Assembly: GCA_031283515.1 (NCBI GenBank) | Contig: JAITBS010000334.1 | Span: 1 to 12,928, forward strand | Direction: 5' to 3' | Length of the DNA stretch: 12,928 nucleotides | Source: Planctomycetaceae bacterium | GTDB taxonomy: Bacteria; Planctomycetota; Planctomycetia; Pirellulales; Thermoguttaceae | Program-made: the position numbers and the translations under genes | Part shown: one piece after another, positions 6,365 through 12,774 of the stretch | Layout: the number at the start of each line of letters is the position of its first letter | How positions within the stretch are numbered: the stretch's first letter is position 1 | Notes under the pieces: generated by a model | Seen by the model: only the letters and a program-made list of their open reading frames with translations | The model's database searches: none | Told to the model about the DNA's origin: nothing

Positions 6365-7500
6365 TGGGTAAGAAAACGCGAACTCGACAATCAAATTTAT
6401 CACATCCCATTGACCAAAACGCACTTGATGATTTCAAGAAAAAGTATCAACATGATGCATTTTGCAAGGATAAATTACGTGATCTCCGAAAAGCACGAAA
6501 GTTTTTAGAATATATTCTTAAACCGGAAGCATTAGCGGTTCTTGATCTGGGTCGGTTACAAATTGCTCCCGAGACATTTGTTGATGAAGACCTGAAACGG
6601 TTATATGTAGATGTGTTGTATCGGATTCCGTTCCAAGGTTCCAACGAAACGATTGTTGTTTTTATTTTGATCGAGTTGAAAACCGAAAACGATAAGTGGA
6701 CGATATTTCAATTGGTTCGTTATGTAATCCGTATTTGGGATCGTGAATTTAATACGGTTGCCGTTGCCGCCCATGCTCCCGATGCAACCGAAGAAGACAA
6801 AAAACGTTTTGAAGATTTTTTGCTTCCAATTATTTTTCCGATTATTTTTCATTACGGTGAGAAGAAATTTACGGCACCTACTGATGTATCAGAATTGATT
6901 CAGAAGTTACGGGGTCTGGAATCAATGGAAGAGTTTGCGTTGAACATGAAGGCATTTTTGTGTGATACGGCACAACTTGCCTCAGAGGAATTTCCTGAAG
7001 ATCCGGAACTTAGTGTTCTTTTTATGACCTTGCAAGCGGTTTTTAGTAAAGATGTTGTTGCTGAACTGATAAAAATTTATGAGAAGTTACAACCGACATT
7101 TCACTTACAGGAATCTCAAGAAGTATGGCGAGACGCATTGCATTACGCAACAACCAGCGCAAAACTGTTCAAACATCAAGATTATAATAACCTTATTAAA
7201 GAAATTCAAAAGAAAGGAGTTCCCATGTCAACATCATTATTAGATGAATTAATTGCCGAAGGTGAAGCTAAAGGTATTACCAAAGGTATTACCAAAGGTA
7301 TCACCAAAGGCAGAGCCGAAGGTAAAACCGAATTTGGACGCAATGCGGTATTGTCTTTATTGCGTAAGCGATTTGTTAAGGTTCCTAAAAAGATTGAAAC
7401 GGCAATTCGGCAGATGAACGATCCGATTGCTTTAGAATCTTTGGTGATTGATGCCGCAACATGTCCGACATTATGTGAATTTTCTGATGCGTTGCGTTAA
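6364..7500 (+). CDS. Rpn family recombination-promoting nuclease / putative transposase (PD-(D/E)XK)
   Basis: A 378-residue member of the Rpn (YhgA-like, transposase_31) family, DNA endonucleases implicated in RecA-independent recombination and, in enterobacteria, in toxic anti-phage defence. The opening HDAFCKDKLRDLRKARKFLEYIL (30-52) is the family N-terminus. The nuclease residues are visible: Asp83 in YVDVLYRIPF, Glu104 and Lys106 in FILIELKTE (the ExK), and Gln116 with Tyr120 in FQLVRYV. After about 290 the protein turns into a glycine/lysine-rich segment with three KGIT repeats (303-314) and a basic helical tail. The start at 6364 has no Shine-Dalgarno site. A strong internal SD and ATG lie at residue 288. 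No terminal inverted repeats or second transposase gene flank it, so it is not a recognisable insertion sequence. Confidence 0.88.
   Translation: MGKKTRTRQSNLSHPIDQNALDDFKKKYQHDAFCKDKLRDLRKARKFLEYILKPEALAVLDLGRLQIAPETFVDEDLKRLYVDVLYRIPFQGSNETIVVFILIELKTENDKWTIFQLVRYVIRIWDREFNTVAVAAHAPDATEEDKKRFEDFLLPIIFPIIFHYGEKKFTAPTDVSELIQKLRGLESMEEFALNMKAFLCDTAQLASEEFPEDPELSVLFMTLQAVFSKDVVAELIKIYEKLQPTFHLQESQEVWRDALHYATTSAKLFKHQDYNNLIKEIQKKGVPMSTSLLDELIAEGEAKGITKGITKGITKGRAEGKTEFGRNAVLSLLRKRFVKVPKKIETAIRQMNDPIALESLVIDAATCPTLCEFSDALR
7213..7219 (+). promoter_or_regulatory. Internal Shine-Dalgarno site within the Rpn gene
   Basis: AAAGGAG ends 5 nt before the in-frame ATG at 7225 (codon 288). This is the strongest ribosome-binding site in the window by base pairing. 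The full-length start of the same gene has none, which suggests separate translation of the C-terminal part. Confidence 0.65.
7225..7500 (+). CDS. Candidate nested small protein (RpnS-like C-terminal product of the Rpn gene)
   Basis: Translation from the internal ATG in the same frame would give a 91-residue protein starting MSTSLLDELIAEGEAKG. It would contain the three KGIT repeats and the basic tail but none of the nuclease core. In enterobacterial rpn genes an internal start yields a short C-terminal protein that binds and blocks the toxic full-length nuclease. The position here, at the junction between nuclease domain and tail, is equivalent. Evidence in the sequence is the AAAGGAG with 5-nt spacing and the domain boundary. 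That the product is made, and that it is an antitoxin, is inference. It could also be a chance purine-rich stretch, since codons such as AAA-GGA are common in lysine-rich proteins. Confidence 0.5.
   Translation: MSTSLLDELIAEGEAKGITKGITKGITKGRAEGKTEFGRNAVLSLLRKRFVKVPKKIETAIRQMNDPIALESLVIDAATCPTLCEFSDALR
7270..7305 (+). repeat. 12-bp in-frame tandem repeat encoding KGIT x3
   Basis: AAAGGTATTACC at 7270-7281 and 7282-7293 and AAAGGTATCACC at 7294-7305, followed by a half unit. The period is a multiple of three, so gain or loss of units changes protein length without a frameshift. Confidence 0.85.
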
Positions 7501-7508
7501 TTGGTGTG

Positions 7509-7557
7509 AGTTCTCAACGATTGAGCCGGATGAGTGAATCGTGAATAGTTGGGAACT
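7509..7557 (+). terminator. Possible hairpin terminator after the Rpn gene
   Basis: AGTTCTCAAC (7509-7518) pairs with GTTGGGAACT (7548-7557) over ten positions with one G-U pair. The loop is about 29 nt. Only a broken T-run follows (TAATTATTTTG), so intrinsic termination is doubtful. Confidence 0.3.
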
Positions 7558-7577
7558 CCTAATTATTTTGTGGGGGG

Positions 7578-7605
7578 TTGACGAGTTATTTTAAGAGATT
7601 AGAAT
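7578..7605 (+). promoter_or_regulatory. Promoter of the riboswitch-controlled transcript
   Basis: TTGACG (7578-7583) and TAGAAT (7600-7605) with a 16-bp spacer, each five of six to the sigma-70 consensus. Transcription would start near 7612, about a dozen bases before the first riboswitch helix at 7624, which fits well. Confidence 0.65.
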
Positions 7606-7623
7606 AACGCACTGTTTGTTGAG

Positions 7624-7862
7624 GAGTTGGTGTTAGTCTGGTTTTTCTTGAATCAGACTGAATACAGGGAATTCGGTGACAGGTTCATGCCTCAGTCCGA
7701 AACGGTCCTCGCCGCTGTAACCGGAATTGAAAACGTAATTCCTTAAATGCCATTGATTTCATAAGAAATTGAGAAGGCAACGTTTTTGTATCGGGAGTCA
7801 GAAGACCTACCAACTCTATTATTTCGGGTACCGTTTTCCATTTGCGAAGGACGAATGGAGAA
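7624..7862 (+). promoter_or_regulatory. Cobalamin (B12) riboswitch
   Basis: All landmarks of the cobalamin riboswitch class appear in order. Helix P1 is GAGTTGGT (7624-7631) with ACCAACTC (7809-7816), eight perfect pairs. Between these lie AGGGAATTCGGTG (about 7666-7678), the CGCTGTAA box (7713-7720), TGCCATTGA (7748-7756) with its partner GAGAAGGC (7771-7778), and the hallmark GTCAGAAGACCTACC (7797-7811). A downstream hairpin, TCCATT (7837-7842) with AATGGA (7854-7859), exposes GCGAAGGAC (7844-7852), which can pair with GTCCTCGC (7705-7712) apart from one bulged A; this is the expected L5-L13 kissing contact. The DUF1559 gene begins 48 nt further on, so control is probably over its translation or transcription; no clear terminator is visible. 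Confidence 0.93.
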
Positions 7863-7897
7863 AAAGGTTTCATGTTTATTCTGTACTCTCAAAGTAT

Positions 7898-7902
7898 AAG
7901 GA
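7898..7902 (+). promoter_or_regulatory. Shine-Dalgarno site of the DUF1559 gene
   Basis: AAGGA lies 7 nt before the ATG at 7910. It fixes the start at 7910 rather than at the in-frame TTG at 7769, which falls inside the riboswitch. It is the likely final target of the switch. Confidence 0.65.
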
Positions 7903-7909
7903 TCGTAGT

Positions 7910-9154
7910 ATGTTATTCTTACTTCGTAAGGTCGGAGTGCGCCGACTCACATTAGCGCACGTATTCCGTTGTGTGTACGTTTTGTGTTTAACGCTTGGCG
8001 TATTTCTTGTATCGATTCTCAAAAAACAACAACGAAAATATCCGTGTCCCACTCGCGGATTTACGCTTGTTGAACTTCTGGTGGTGATTGCGATCATTGG
8101 AATGTTGATTGCGTTGTTGCTTCCTGCGGTGCAAGCAGCAAGAGAAGCCGCAAGACGAATGAGTTGTGCTAACAATCTAAAACAATGGGGATTATCGCTG
8201 CAAAATTACCATAATTCATTTGATACGTTACCGGGTTTGGGAACAAAATCGAAAAATGGTTATTCCGTACAGATTCGTTTAACGCCGTACATGGAACAGT
8301 CTCAAATTTTTGAAACGTTAGATTTAACAAAAGACATGTTTGGTGCCGGACCAGGTGTTATGGGTGGAATGGATTGGTTTTTGTCACATGCGGTGGAAGC
8401 GGCAGAAGCAACTCTGCCGGTTTTACATTGTCCTAGTGACACGGGTCCCAAGTCCCGTGCAACCGAATACTCAAGAAACGAAGGAGTAACAATATCTGCT
8501 GGCGGTCAACCACTTGTAGCGGGAACATGTAACTACATGGCTTGTACCGGAAGTGATTATGCGAGAACTTCAGCACCCGGTGTAACAGTATCAATGGGAA
8601 AAACAACTACAATTACAAAATCCAATGGTTTGTTTTATCATTCGTCTTACTACAATTTTGCTGCAATAACCGATGGCTTGTCAAACACAATGGCAATGTC
8701 TGAAGCTTGTGTTGGTAGTGAGGCGACTGTTGGAGGTACTTATGGCGAAGTTATTGCTTCGAATACGTACCGAATTCTGATGTATGGCGACTCAAGTTTT
8801 GATCATGTCACCTGTTCGGAGACAGGGTTAGCGGCAGATACTCTTGGAGGATTAGATACACACATGATTTCAAATCCAACACCAGCGTCTGGTTGGTTCG
8901 ATAACCGTGGGTTATCGTGGGTACTTATTCAACCAGCCTACACGACATTTAGTGCATTTCTTCCACCTAATGCCAAAATGCCGTCATTTTGGTGTATAAA
9001 TCAAGGATTTTTCATGGCGAATAGTTATCATCCGAGTGTTGTTAATACGGTGCTTGCAGACGGCAGTGTTCGTGGTGTTTCCAATTCTGTTAATCTAAGA
9101 CAATGGCGGTTGGCAGCATCAATAAGTGACGGCGAAGTCTTCTCTGGATTCTGA
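7910..9154 (+). CDS. DUF1559 protein with prepilin-type N-terminal methylation motif, under B12 riboswitch
   Basis: A 414-residue member of the planctomycete DUF1559 family, whose function is unknown. The prepilin motif is TRG|FTLVELLVVIAIIG, with cleavage expected after Gly50. It is followed by the membrane helix and the signature LLLPAVQAAREAARRMSCANNLKQWGLSLQNYH. The rest is a pilin-like globular part ending in the usual ADGSVRGVSNSVNLRQWRLAASISDGEVFSGF region. The 50-residue leader is unusual: it holds a second hydrophobic stretch (about 19-36, VYVLCLTLGVFLVSIL) and several arginines. A GTG at codon 22 could give a shorter form, but the SD before 7910 favours the long one. The cobalamin riboswitch upstream suggests that expression responds to B12, possibly because the protein sits in an envelope structure tied to uptake; that link is inference. 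Confidence 0.9.
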   Translation: MLFLLRKVGVRRLTLAHVFRCVYVLCLTLGVFLVSILKKQQRKYPCPTRGFTLVELLVVIAIIGMLIALLLPAVQAAREAARRMSCANNLKQWGLSLQNYHNSFDTLPGLGTKSKNGYSVQIRLTPYMEQSQIFETLDLTKDMFGAGPGVMGGMDWFLSHAVEAAEATLPVLHCPSDTGPKSRATEYSRNEGVTISAGGQPLVAGTCNYMACTGSDYARTSAPGVTVSMGKTTTITKSNGLFYHSSYYNFAAITDGLSNTMAMSEACVGSEATVGGTYGEVIASNTYRILMYGDSSFDHVTCSETGLAADTLGGLDTHMISNPTPASGWFDNRGLSWVLIQPAYTTFSAFLPPNAKMPSFWCINQGFFMANSYHPSVVNTVLADGSVRGVSNSVNLRQWRLAASISDGEVFSGF

Positions 9155-9170
9155 CAATCTATTCAAAATT

Positions 9171-9339
9171 TTGTAATCTATCAGTGGACTATTTTTGAAT
9201 TTGTTTACAGTTGGCAATTACAAGGTCAAGTCGGCGAGTACGCCGACCAACGGTGGGTGAAAACCCTTCGGCGAAACGTTGCCTACCTTTGGAGTCCATT
9301 GGTAAACAAATTGGCGAAGATTCCACTGATATATTACGT
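9171..9339 (+). repeat. Structured foldback element after the DUF1559 gene
   Basis: The family termini are at 9171-9190 (TTGTAATCTATCAGTGGACT) and 9320-9339 (inverted, ATATC variant). Nested inside are AATTTGTTTAC (9198-9208) with a perfect inverted copy GTAAACAAATT (9302-9312), a 7-bp hairpin GTCGGCG-AGTA-CGCCGAC (9230-9247), and GGGT-GAAA-ACCC (9255-9266). The layered pairing suggests an RNA or DNA foldback rather than random DNA. It starts 16 bp after the DUF1559 stop. Confidence 0.8.
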
Positions 9340-9402
9340 TAATTTTATCCTGAATTACCAATCTTCGGCGAAATAGTATGGTCAATAATTTACGGGGGTA
9401 CA

Positions 9403-9430
9403 TTGATTTGAAAATAGGAAAAACTACAAT
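9403..9430 (+). promoter_or_regulatory. Candidate promoter of the epimerase gene
   Basis: TTGATT (9403-9408) and TACAAT (9425-9430) with a 16-bp spacer. It would give a leader of nearly 190 nt. The remainder of 9340-9625 is AT-rich. It includes GGTAGG (9521-9526) facing AACCTACGGTTA (9550-9561); the latter resembles the CCTACGGTTA of the window-end repeat, perhaps a remnant. No gene is seen there. Confidence 0.35.
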
Positions 9431-9625
9431 AGATCAATTATTGTTTGTCTCTGTTGTTGATTTAAGGTTCTTTGCAATGAGAGTCGTACCGTAAACCGGT
9501 ATAAAATAGAAATCAAAAGGTAGGCGATCTTTTTTTCACAAAGGTTATCTAACCTACGGTTACATCAGTGTATTACCAACAGTGATTATTGATTGTTGGG
9601 AATGATACTATCACAATCATCAATT

Positions 9626-10660
9626 ATGAAATTACGAATTATTCGAGTAGATTTACCGTTAAAACACGTTTTTGAAACATCACAACGTTCGGTAAGTGTT
9701 GTTCGCACCATTCTTGTCGAATTAGAACAAGATGGTTTACGCGGTCACGGTGAGGCTTATGAAGATCGGTTGTACAACACCAATGTCGAAGATATGGTCG
9801 ATCTACTCGAAGAATGCCGCGAAATCATTGAACATTATGCACTTGCCGATCCGGTGGCCTTTTGGCGGACTCTTCAGCCGATTCTTCAAAAAAATACTTT
9901 TGCCCAAAGTGCCATTGATTGTGCTGCTTGTGACCTCTGGGGAAAAATGAAAAATAAACCGTTATGGAAAATCTGGGGGCTCTCCATCAAACAAGTTCCC
10001 GATTCCAGTTACTGTATCGGTTTGGATTCCTTAGAACGTATCTCCGACCGTATCGCCGAAAATCCCAATTGGTCTATTTACCGAGTTAAACTTGGTTGCA
10101 AAAGTGATTTGCAGATTCTCCAAATGCTTCGGGAAAAAACAAAGGCTTCGTTTCATGTGGATGTCAATGGCGGTTGGACACTCGAAACGGCAATCAAACG
10201 GCTGGAACCGTTACAACAACTCGGTGTCGAACTTCTTGAGCAACCGTTGGCAGCAGATAACTTTACCGGAATGGCTCGGCTAAAAAAAGAAATGAAAAAA
10301 CGAAATTGTTCTATTCCTATTATCGCGGACGAATCTTGGCGGACAGAAGCAGATATTGAACGTTGTGTGGGACTGTTTGACGGAATCAATCTCAAATTGG
10401 TTAAGTGTGGCGGTTTAATTCCCGCACGCCAACTCATCGCTAAAGTCAAACATCTCGGTTTGAAACTGACCAGTGCCAACTCTATCGAATCAACCGTCGG
10501 TGCCTCCGCCATCAGTCAACTCGCTCCCTTGCTCGATTACATCTCCATTGATGGACCGCTTCTCATCGAAAAAAAAGTCGGCAATGGAATTCAAACCGAT
10601 CAAGGAAAACTTGTGTATCCCAATGAAAACGGAACCGGTGTTCGTGTCCCGTTTCGGTAA
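9626..10660 (+). CDS. Dipeptide epimerase, enolase superfamily (L-Ala-D/L-Glu epimerase-like)
   Basis: A 344-residue enolase-superfamily enzyme of the muconate lactonizing subgroup, most like L-Ala-D/L-Glu epimerases, which act on murein-derived dipeptides in the cytoplasm. The N-terminal capping domain begins MKLRIIRVDLPLKHVFETS. In the barrel, the metal ligands are Asp179 (HVDVNGGW), Glu205 (ELLEQPLA) and Asp235 (IIADESW), and the opposite-face catalytic lysine is Lys260 (LKLVKCGG). The other catalytic lysine, Lys155, is in YRVKLG; its usual KxK reads RxK here, with Arg153 at the first position. The ATG at 9626 is chosen because family similarity starts there; an in-frame ATG at 9602 and a TTG at 9593 would only add unrelated residues. 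There is no Shine-Dalgarno site. The next gene follows after 48 bp and is probably cotranscribed. The exact dipeptide specificity cannot be read. Confidence 0.87.
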   Translation: MKLRIIRVDLPLKHVFETSQRSVSVVRTILVELEQDGLRGHGEAYEDRLYNTNVEDMVDLLEECREIIEHYALADPVAFWRTLQPILQKNTFAQSAIDCAACDLWGKMKNKPLWKIWGLSIKQVPDSSYCIGLDSLERISDRIAENPNWSIYRVKLGCKSDLQILQMLREKTKASFHVDVNGGWTLETAIKRLEPLQQLGVELLEQPLAADNFTGMARLKKEMKKRNCSIPIIADESWRTEADIERCVGLFDGINLKLVKCGGLIPARQLIAKVKHLGLKLTSANSIESTVGASAISQLAPLLDYISIDGPLLIEKKVGNGIQTDQGKLVYPNENGTGVRVPFR

Positions 10661-10708
10661 AATCTGATTCGCAGAAAAACGAATTTCGAACACCTAAATA
10701 TCACGACA

Positions 10709-11569
10709 ATGAATAAAAAGAAAAATCAGAAGAATCTGTCGATTTCTGTACATTTTGATCAGGAGACGGATGCTGTTCAGTTGGAGGTTGATTTGTATGG
10801 GGAACCGATTTTGTTCGGGCTTTGGGAATTTGCACTTCGGCGGCGCGGCAAACCGTTTCGGGCGGTTGATTTTTGGACGGAAACCTGTGTTCATCAAGAA
10901 AAGGGTTGTGAGTATTTGGAACTCGACTTACTGCTTTCGGGCGATTACCGGCTCCAACGTTTTTTTCTGCTCGACAACACCGACCAATTACTCATTCTCG
11001 GCGATACACTATTATGGGACGGCGATAAGACCAAACAACGATTATCGGAACAGAATGACCATTTGACGTATGAATCAACGCTTTTCTATTCACCAAAACT
11101 TCGTCCCAAAACGTTTGCGGATTCAACGGAAATTTTTTTTCAACCCGATAAATCGAAATCACCTCCGATATTCCGTGTTTTTCCTTTGGCGTTGCCGGAA
11201 TGGAAGAAAACAAACAAAAACGGAATTGTTACGGGAACTCTGGGAATTGAACATTCAACCTTAGTGCTTCGTCAACAAACTTCCGGTATTTCGATGTTTG
11301 CGCCGTTGTTTTTTGATTTTGACGCCAACCGTTCCGGCAATCAATACACGTGGCGGCATTTAACGGTTGGTGAAAATATGCAAAAAGTTCCTGATGATCA
11401 GGCGGTGGGTTATCGGGTGCAGATCAACAAAGAACAATTTTTGTTATACCGTTCCATGACACCAGCAACAAATCGAACAGTTCTCGGTCATAATTTAATT
11501 GACGATTTTTGTTTTGCCCGCTTCTCTCCCGAAACCGGAGTTGAAACTCTTATTGTAATTGAGTCTTAG
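10709..11569 (+). CDS. Uncharacterised 286-residue protein
   Basis: I do not recognise this protein. It has no signal peptide or membrane segment. It starts with a basic stretch (MNKKKNQKN) and reads as a beta-rich globular protein, with many alternating hydrophobic strands such as LQRFFLLDNTDQLLILGDTLLW and STLVLRQQTSGISMFAPLFFDF. It is rich in aromatic and acidic residues, with only three cysteines. Coding is supported by the uninterrupted length, its codon use being like its neighbours', and its place 48 bp after the epimerase on the same strand, suggesting one transcript. There is no Shine-Dalgarno site at 10709. The stop codon (11567-11569) lies inside a dispersed repeat. Its role may relate to the epimerase, but that is only from position. 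Confidence 0.7.
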   Translation: MNKKKNQKNLSISVHFDQETDAVQLEVDLYGEPILFGLWEFALRRRGKPFRAVDFWTETCVHQEKGCEYLELDLLLSGDYRLQRFFLLDNTDQLLILGDTLLWDGDKTKQRLSEQNDHLTYESTLFYSPKLRPKTFADSTEIFFQPDKSKSPPIFRVFPLALPEWKKTNKNGIVTGTLGIEHSTLVLRQQTSGISMFAPLFFDFDANRSGNQYTWRHLTVGENMQKVPDDQAVGYRVQINKEQFLLYRSMTPATNRTVLGHNLIDDFCFARFSPETGVETLIVIES

Positions 11570-11625
11570 TCCGCAGATTATGCAGATTTTTAGAGGTTCT
11601 TTTTTGAGAATACGAAACAAATAAA
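11566..11625 (+). repeat. Intergenic repeat, copy 2 (inverted relative to 4351-4410)
   Basis: TTAGTCCGCAGATTATGCAG opens the copy and a GAGAATACGAAACAAATAAA tail closes it, as in the copy at 4351-4410 on the other strand. The first bases include the TAG stop of the preceding gene. Both copies lie between the 3' ends of convergent genes, which suggests a terminator-like or recombination-inert site. The remaining 73 bp to the next gene show nothing I can name. Confidence 0.65.
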
Positions 11626-11698
11626 AGAACAAAACAAACGAACCTTCGGCAAGTGCACCGGAGAGTGTTGTGTGCGAATACTCGCGAGGATACCTCTA

Positions 11699-12709
11699 CT
11701 ACTCAATCTGTTCGTAAGCGGCAACACGTCCTGTAAAAACAGGATGAATATGTTCTATTTCCGGTGTTTTCCGAACAACAACAATCATTTTTTTTGTACA
11801 TTCATCGTCTAATAGAAAATCGCCTTGTACACGCCATTCGTGTTCATTTTTCCATCTGTTGTCTAATTGCATGGTATCCCAGTCGGGAATGGTTCCGTAC
11901 TGGAGTAATCGGACGCCTTTGGAAACAGCATAAGAACGCGGAATACCAATTCCATAAGGTTCAAAATTCATCCGTTGCCGATCTTTTCGCCATGTGAACA
12001 ATATTGCGGAGCTTGCCGGATGATTTTCCGTAAAAGAAGTTACAAAAATATTGCCGGCAATATGCCCATTACCGGCACGGATTTTCCGTTCTTGTAAAAT
12101 ACGAAGCAGCGTTGCCAAAGCGTTACGCGGCGGAGATTGGGAACAAAGTAAATCATTACAAAATTCTCGTCTGGTTTCTCCTTTCCAGATTCCGTTTTGA
12201 CCGCGTGTCCAATGCCAAAGATAATCATCCGGTAACAAACATAATTCCGCCGAAGGTTCACGCAACAAATATTTAAGTGCGGAACCGGAAAAACGATACA
12301 AAGAACAATCAAAACGTTTATCAATCCGTTCCGGCGGTAATAAAGCGGTTATTTGGGCAAGATGACCATTTTTTCGCAACCATAAAGGATAAACACATTC
12401 GGCATTAAAACAGATAAACTGATCACGTTCTTCGCAAGATTCTGTAATTGTATAAGATTCAAAATGGTACGAAAACTGTTCCGAGACTTCCGCCAAGGTC
12501 GTCGGTTTGGCAATAACCAGATGAACCGGAATATTATTATTGAGCAACTCCGTTAAAATACAATCCCAATGTGTTTGTCCGGCGGAAGTTATTACGGTAA
12601 CATTTTGTGATTTCAGAAAGGAAATTGCCGTTTTCAACTGCACAATCGGCAAGTCTTGTCCACACAGATGTTTGGGCAAATGTGAAAAAAGCAAAGCAAT
12701 CCTTTTCAT
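11699..12709 (-). CDS. Uncharacterised 336-residue protein
   Basis: Not recognised. The N-terminus (MKRIALLFSHLPKHL, then VTVITSAGQTHWDCILTELL and IPVHLVIAKP at about 37-68) reads like alternating strands and helices of a Rossmann-like domain, with a SAGQTHWD segment resembling nucleotide-binding SLOG/DprA-type loops. The C-terminal part has W286...EHEWRVQGDFLL, a WxxxxEWR pattern reminiscent of several uncharacterised families. There is no signal peptide or membrane helix. The ATG at 12709 lacks a Shine-Dalgarno site. The upstream 69 bp run into the terminal repeat, whose end supplies TACAAT as a possible -10. It is convergent with the preceding gene and has no partner in the window. Domain remarks are impressions only. 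Confidence 0.7.
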   Translation of the reverse strand: MKRIALLFSHLPKHLCGQDLPIVQLKTAISFLKSQNVTVITSAGQTHWDCILTELLNNNIPVHLVIAKPTTLAEVSEQFSYHFESYTITESCEERDQFICFNAECVYPLWLRKNGHLAQITALLPPERIDKRFDCSLYRFSGSALKYLLREPSAELCLLPDDYLWHWTRGQNGIWKGETRREFCNDLLCSQSPPRNALATLLRILQERKIRAGNGHIAGNIFVTSFTENHPASSAILFTWRKDRQRMNFEPYGIGIPRSYAVSKGVRLLQYGTIPDWDTMQLDNRWKNEHEWRVQGDFLLDDECTKKMIVVVRKTPEIEHIHPVFTGRVAAYEQIE

Positions 12710-12774
12710 AAATCAATTATGAATATTTTATAAAAATTAAAAATTCAGTAACCATTCACACAAAAATAAACAAA

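Noticed and set aside
6364..7500. Rpn gene as part of a complete insertion sequence
   Set aside because: No terminal inverted repeats or target duplication were found around it; the family name 'transposase' is historical.
7769..7909. N-terminal extension of the DUF1559 frame to a TTG at 7769
   Set aside because: It lies inside the cobalamin riboswitch; the ATG at 7910 has a well-spaced AAGGA.
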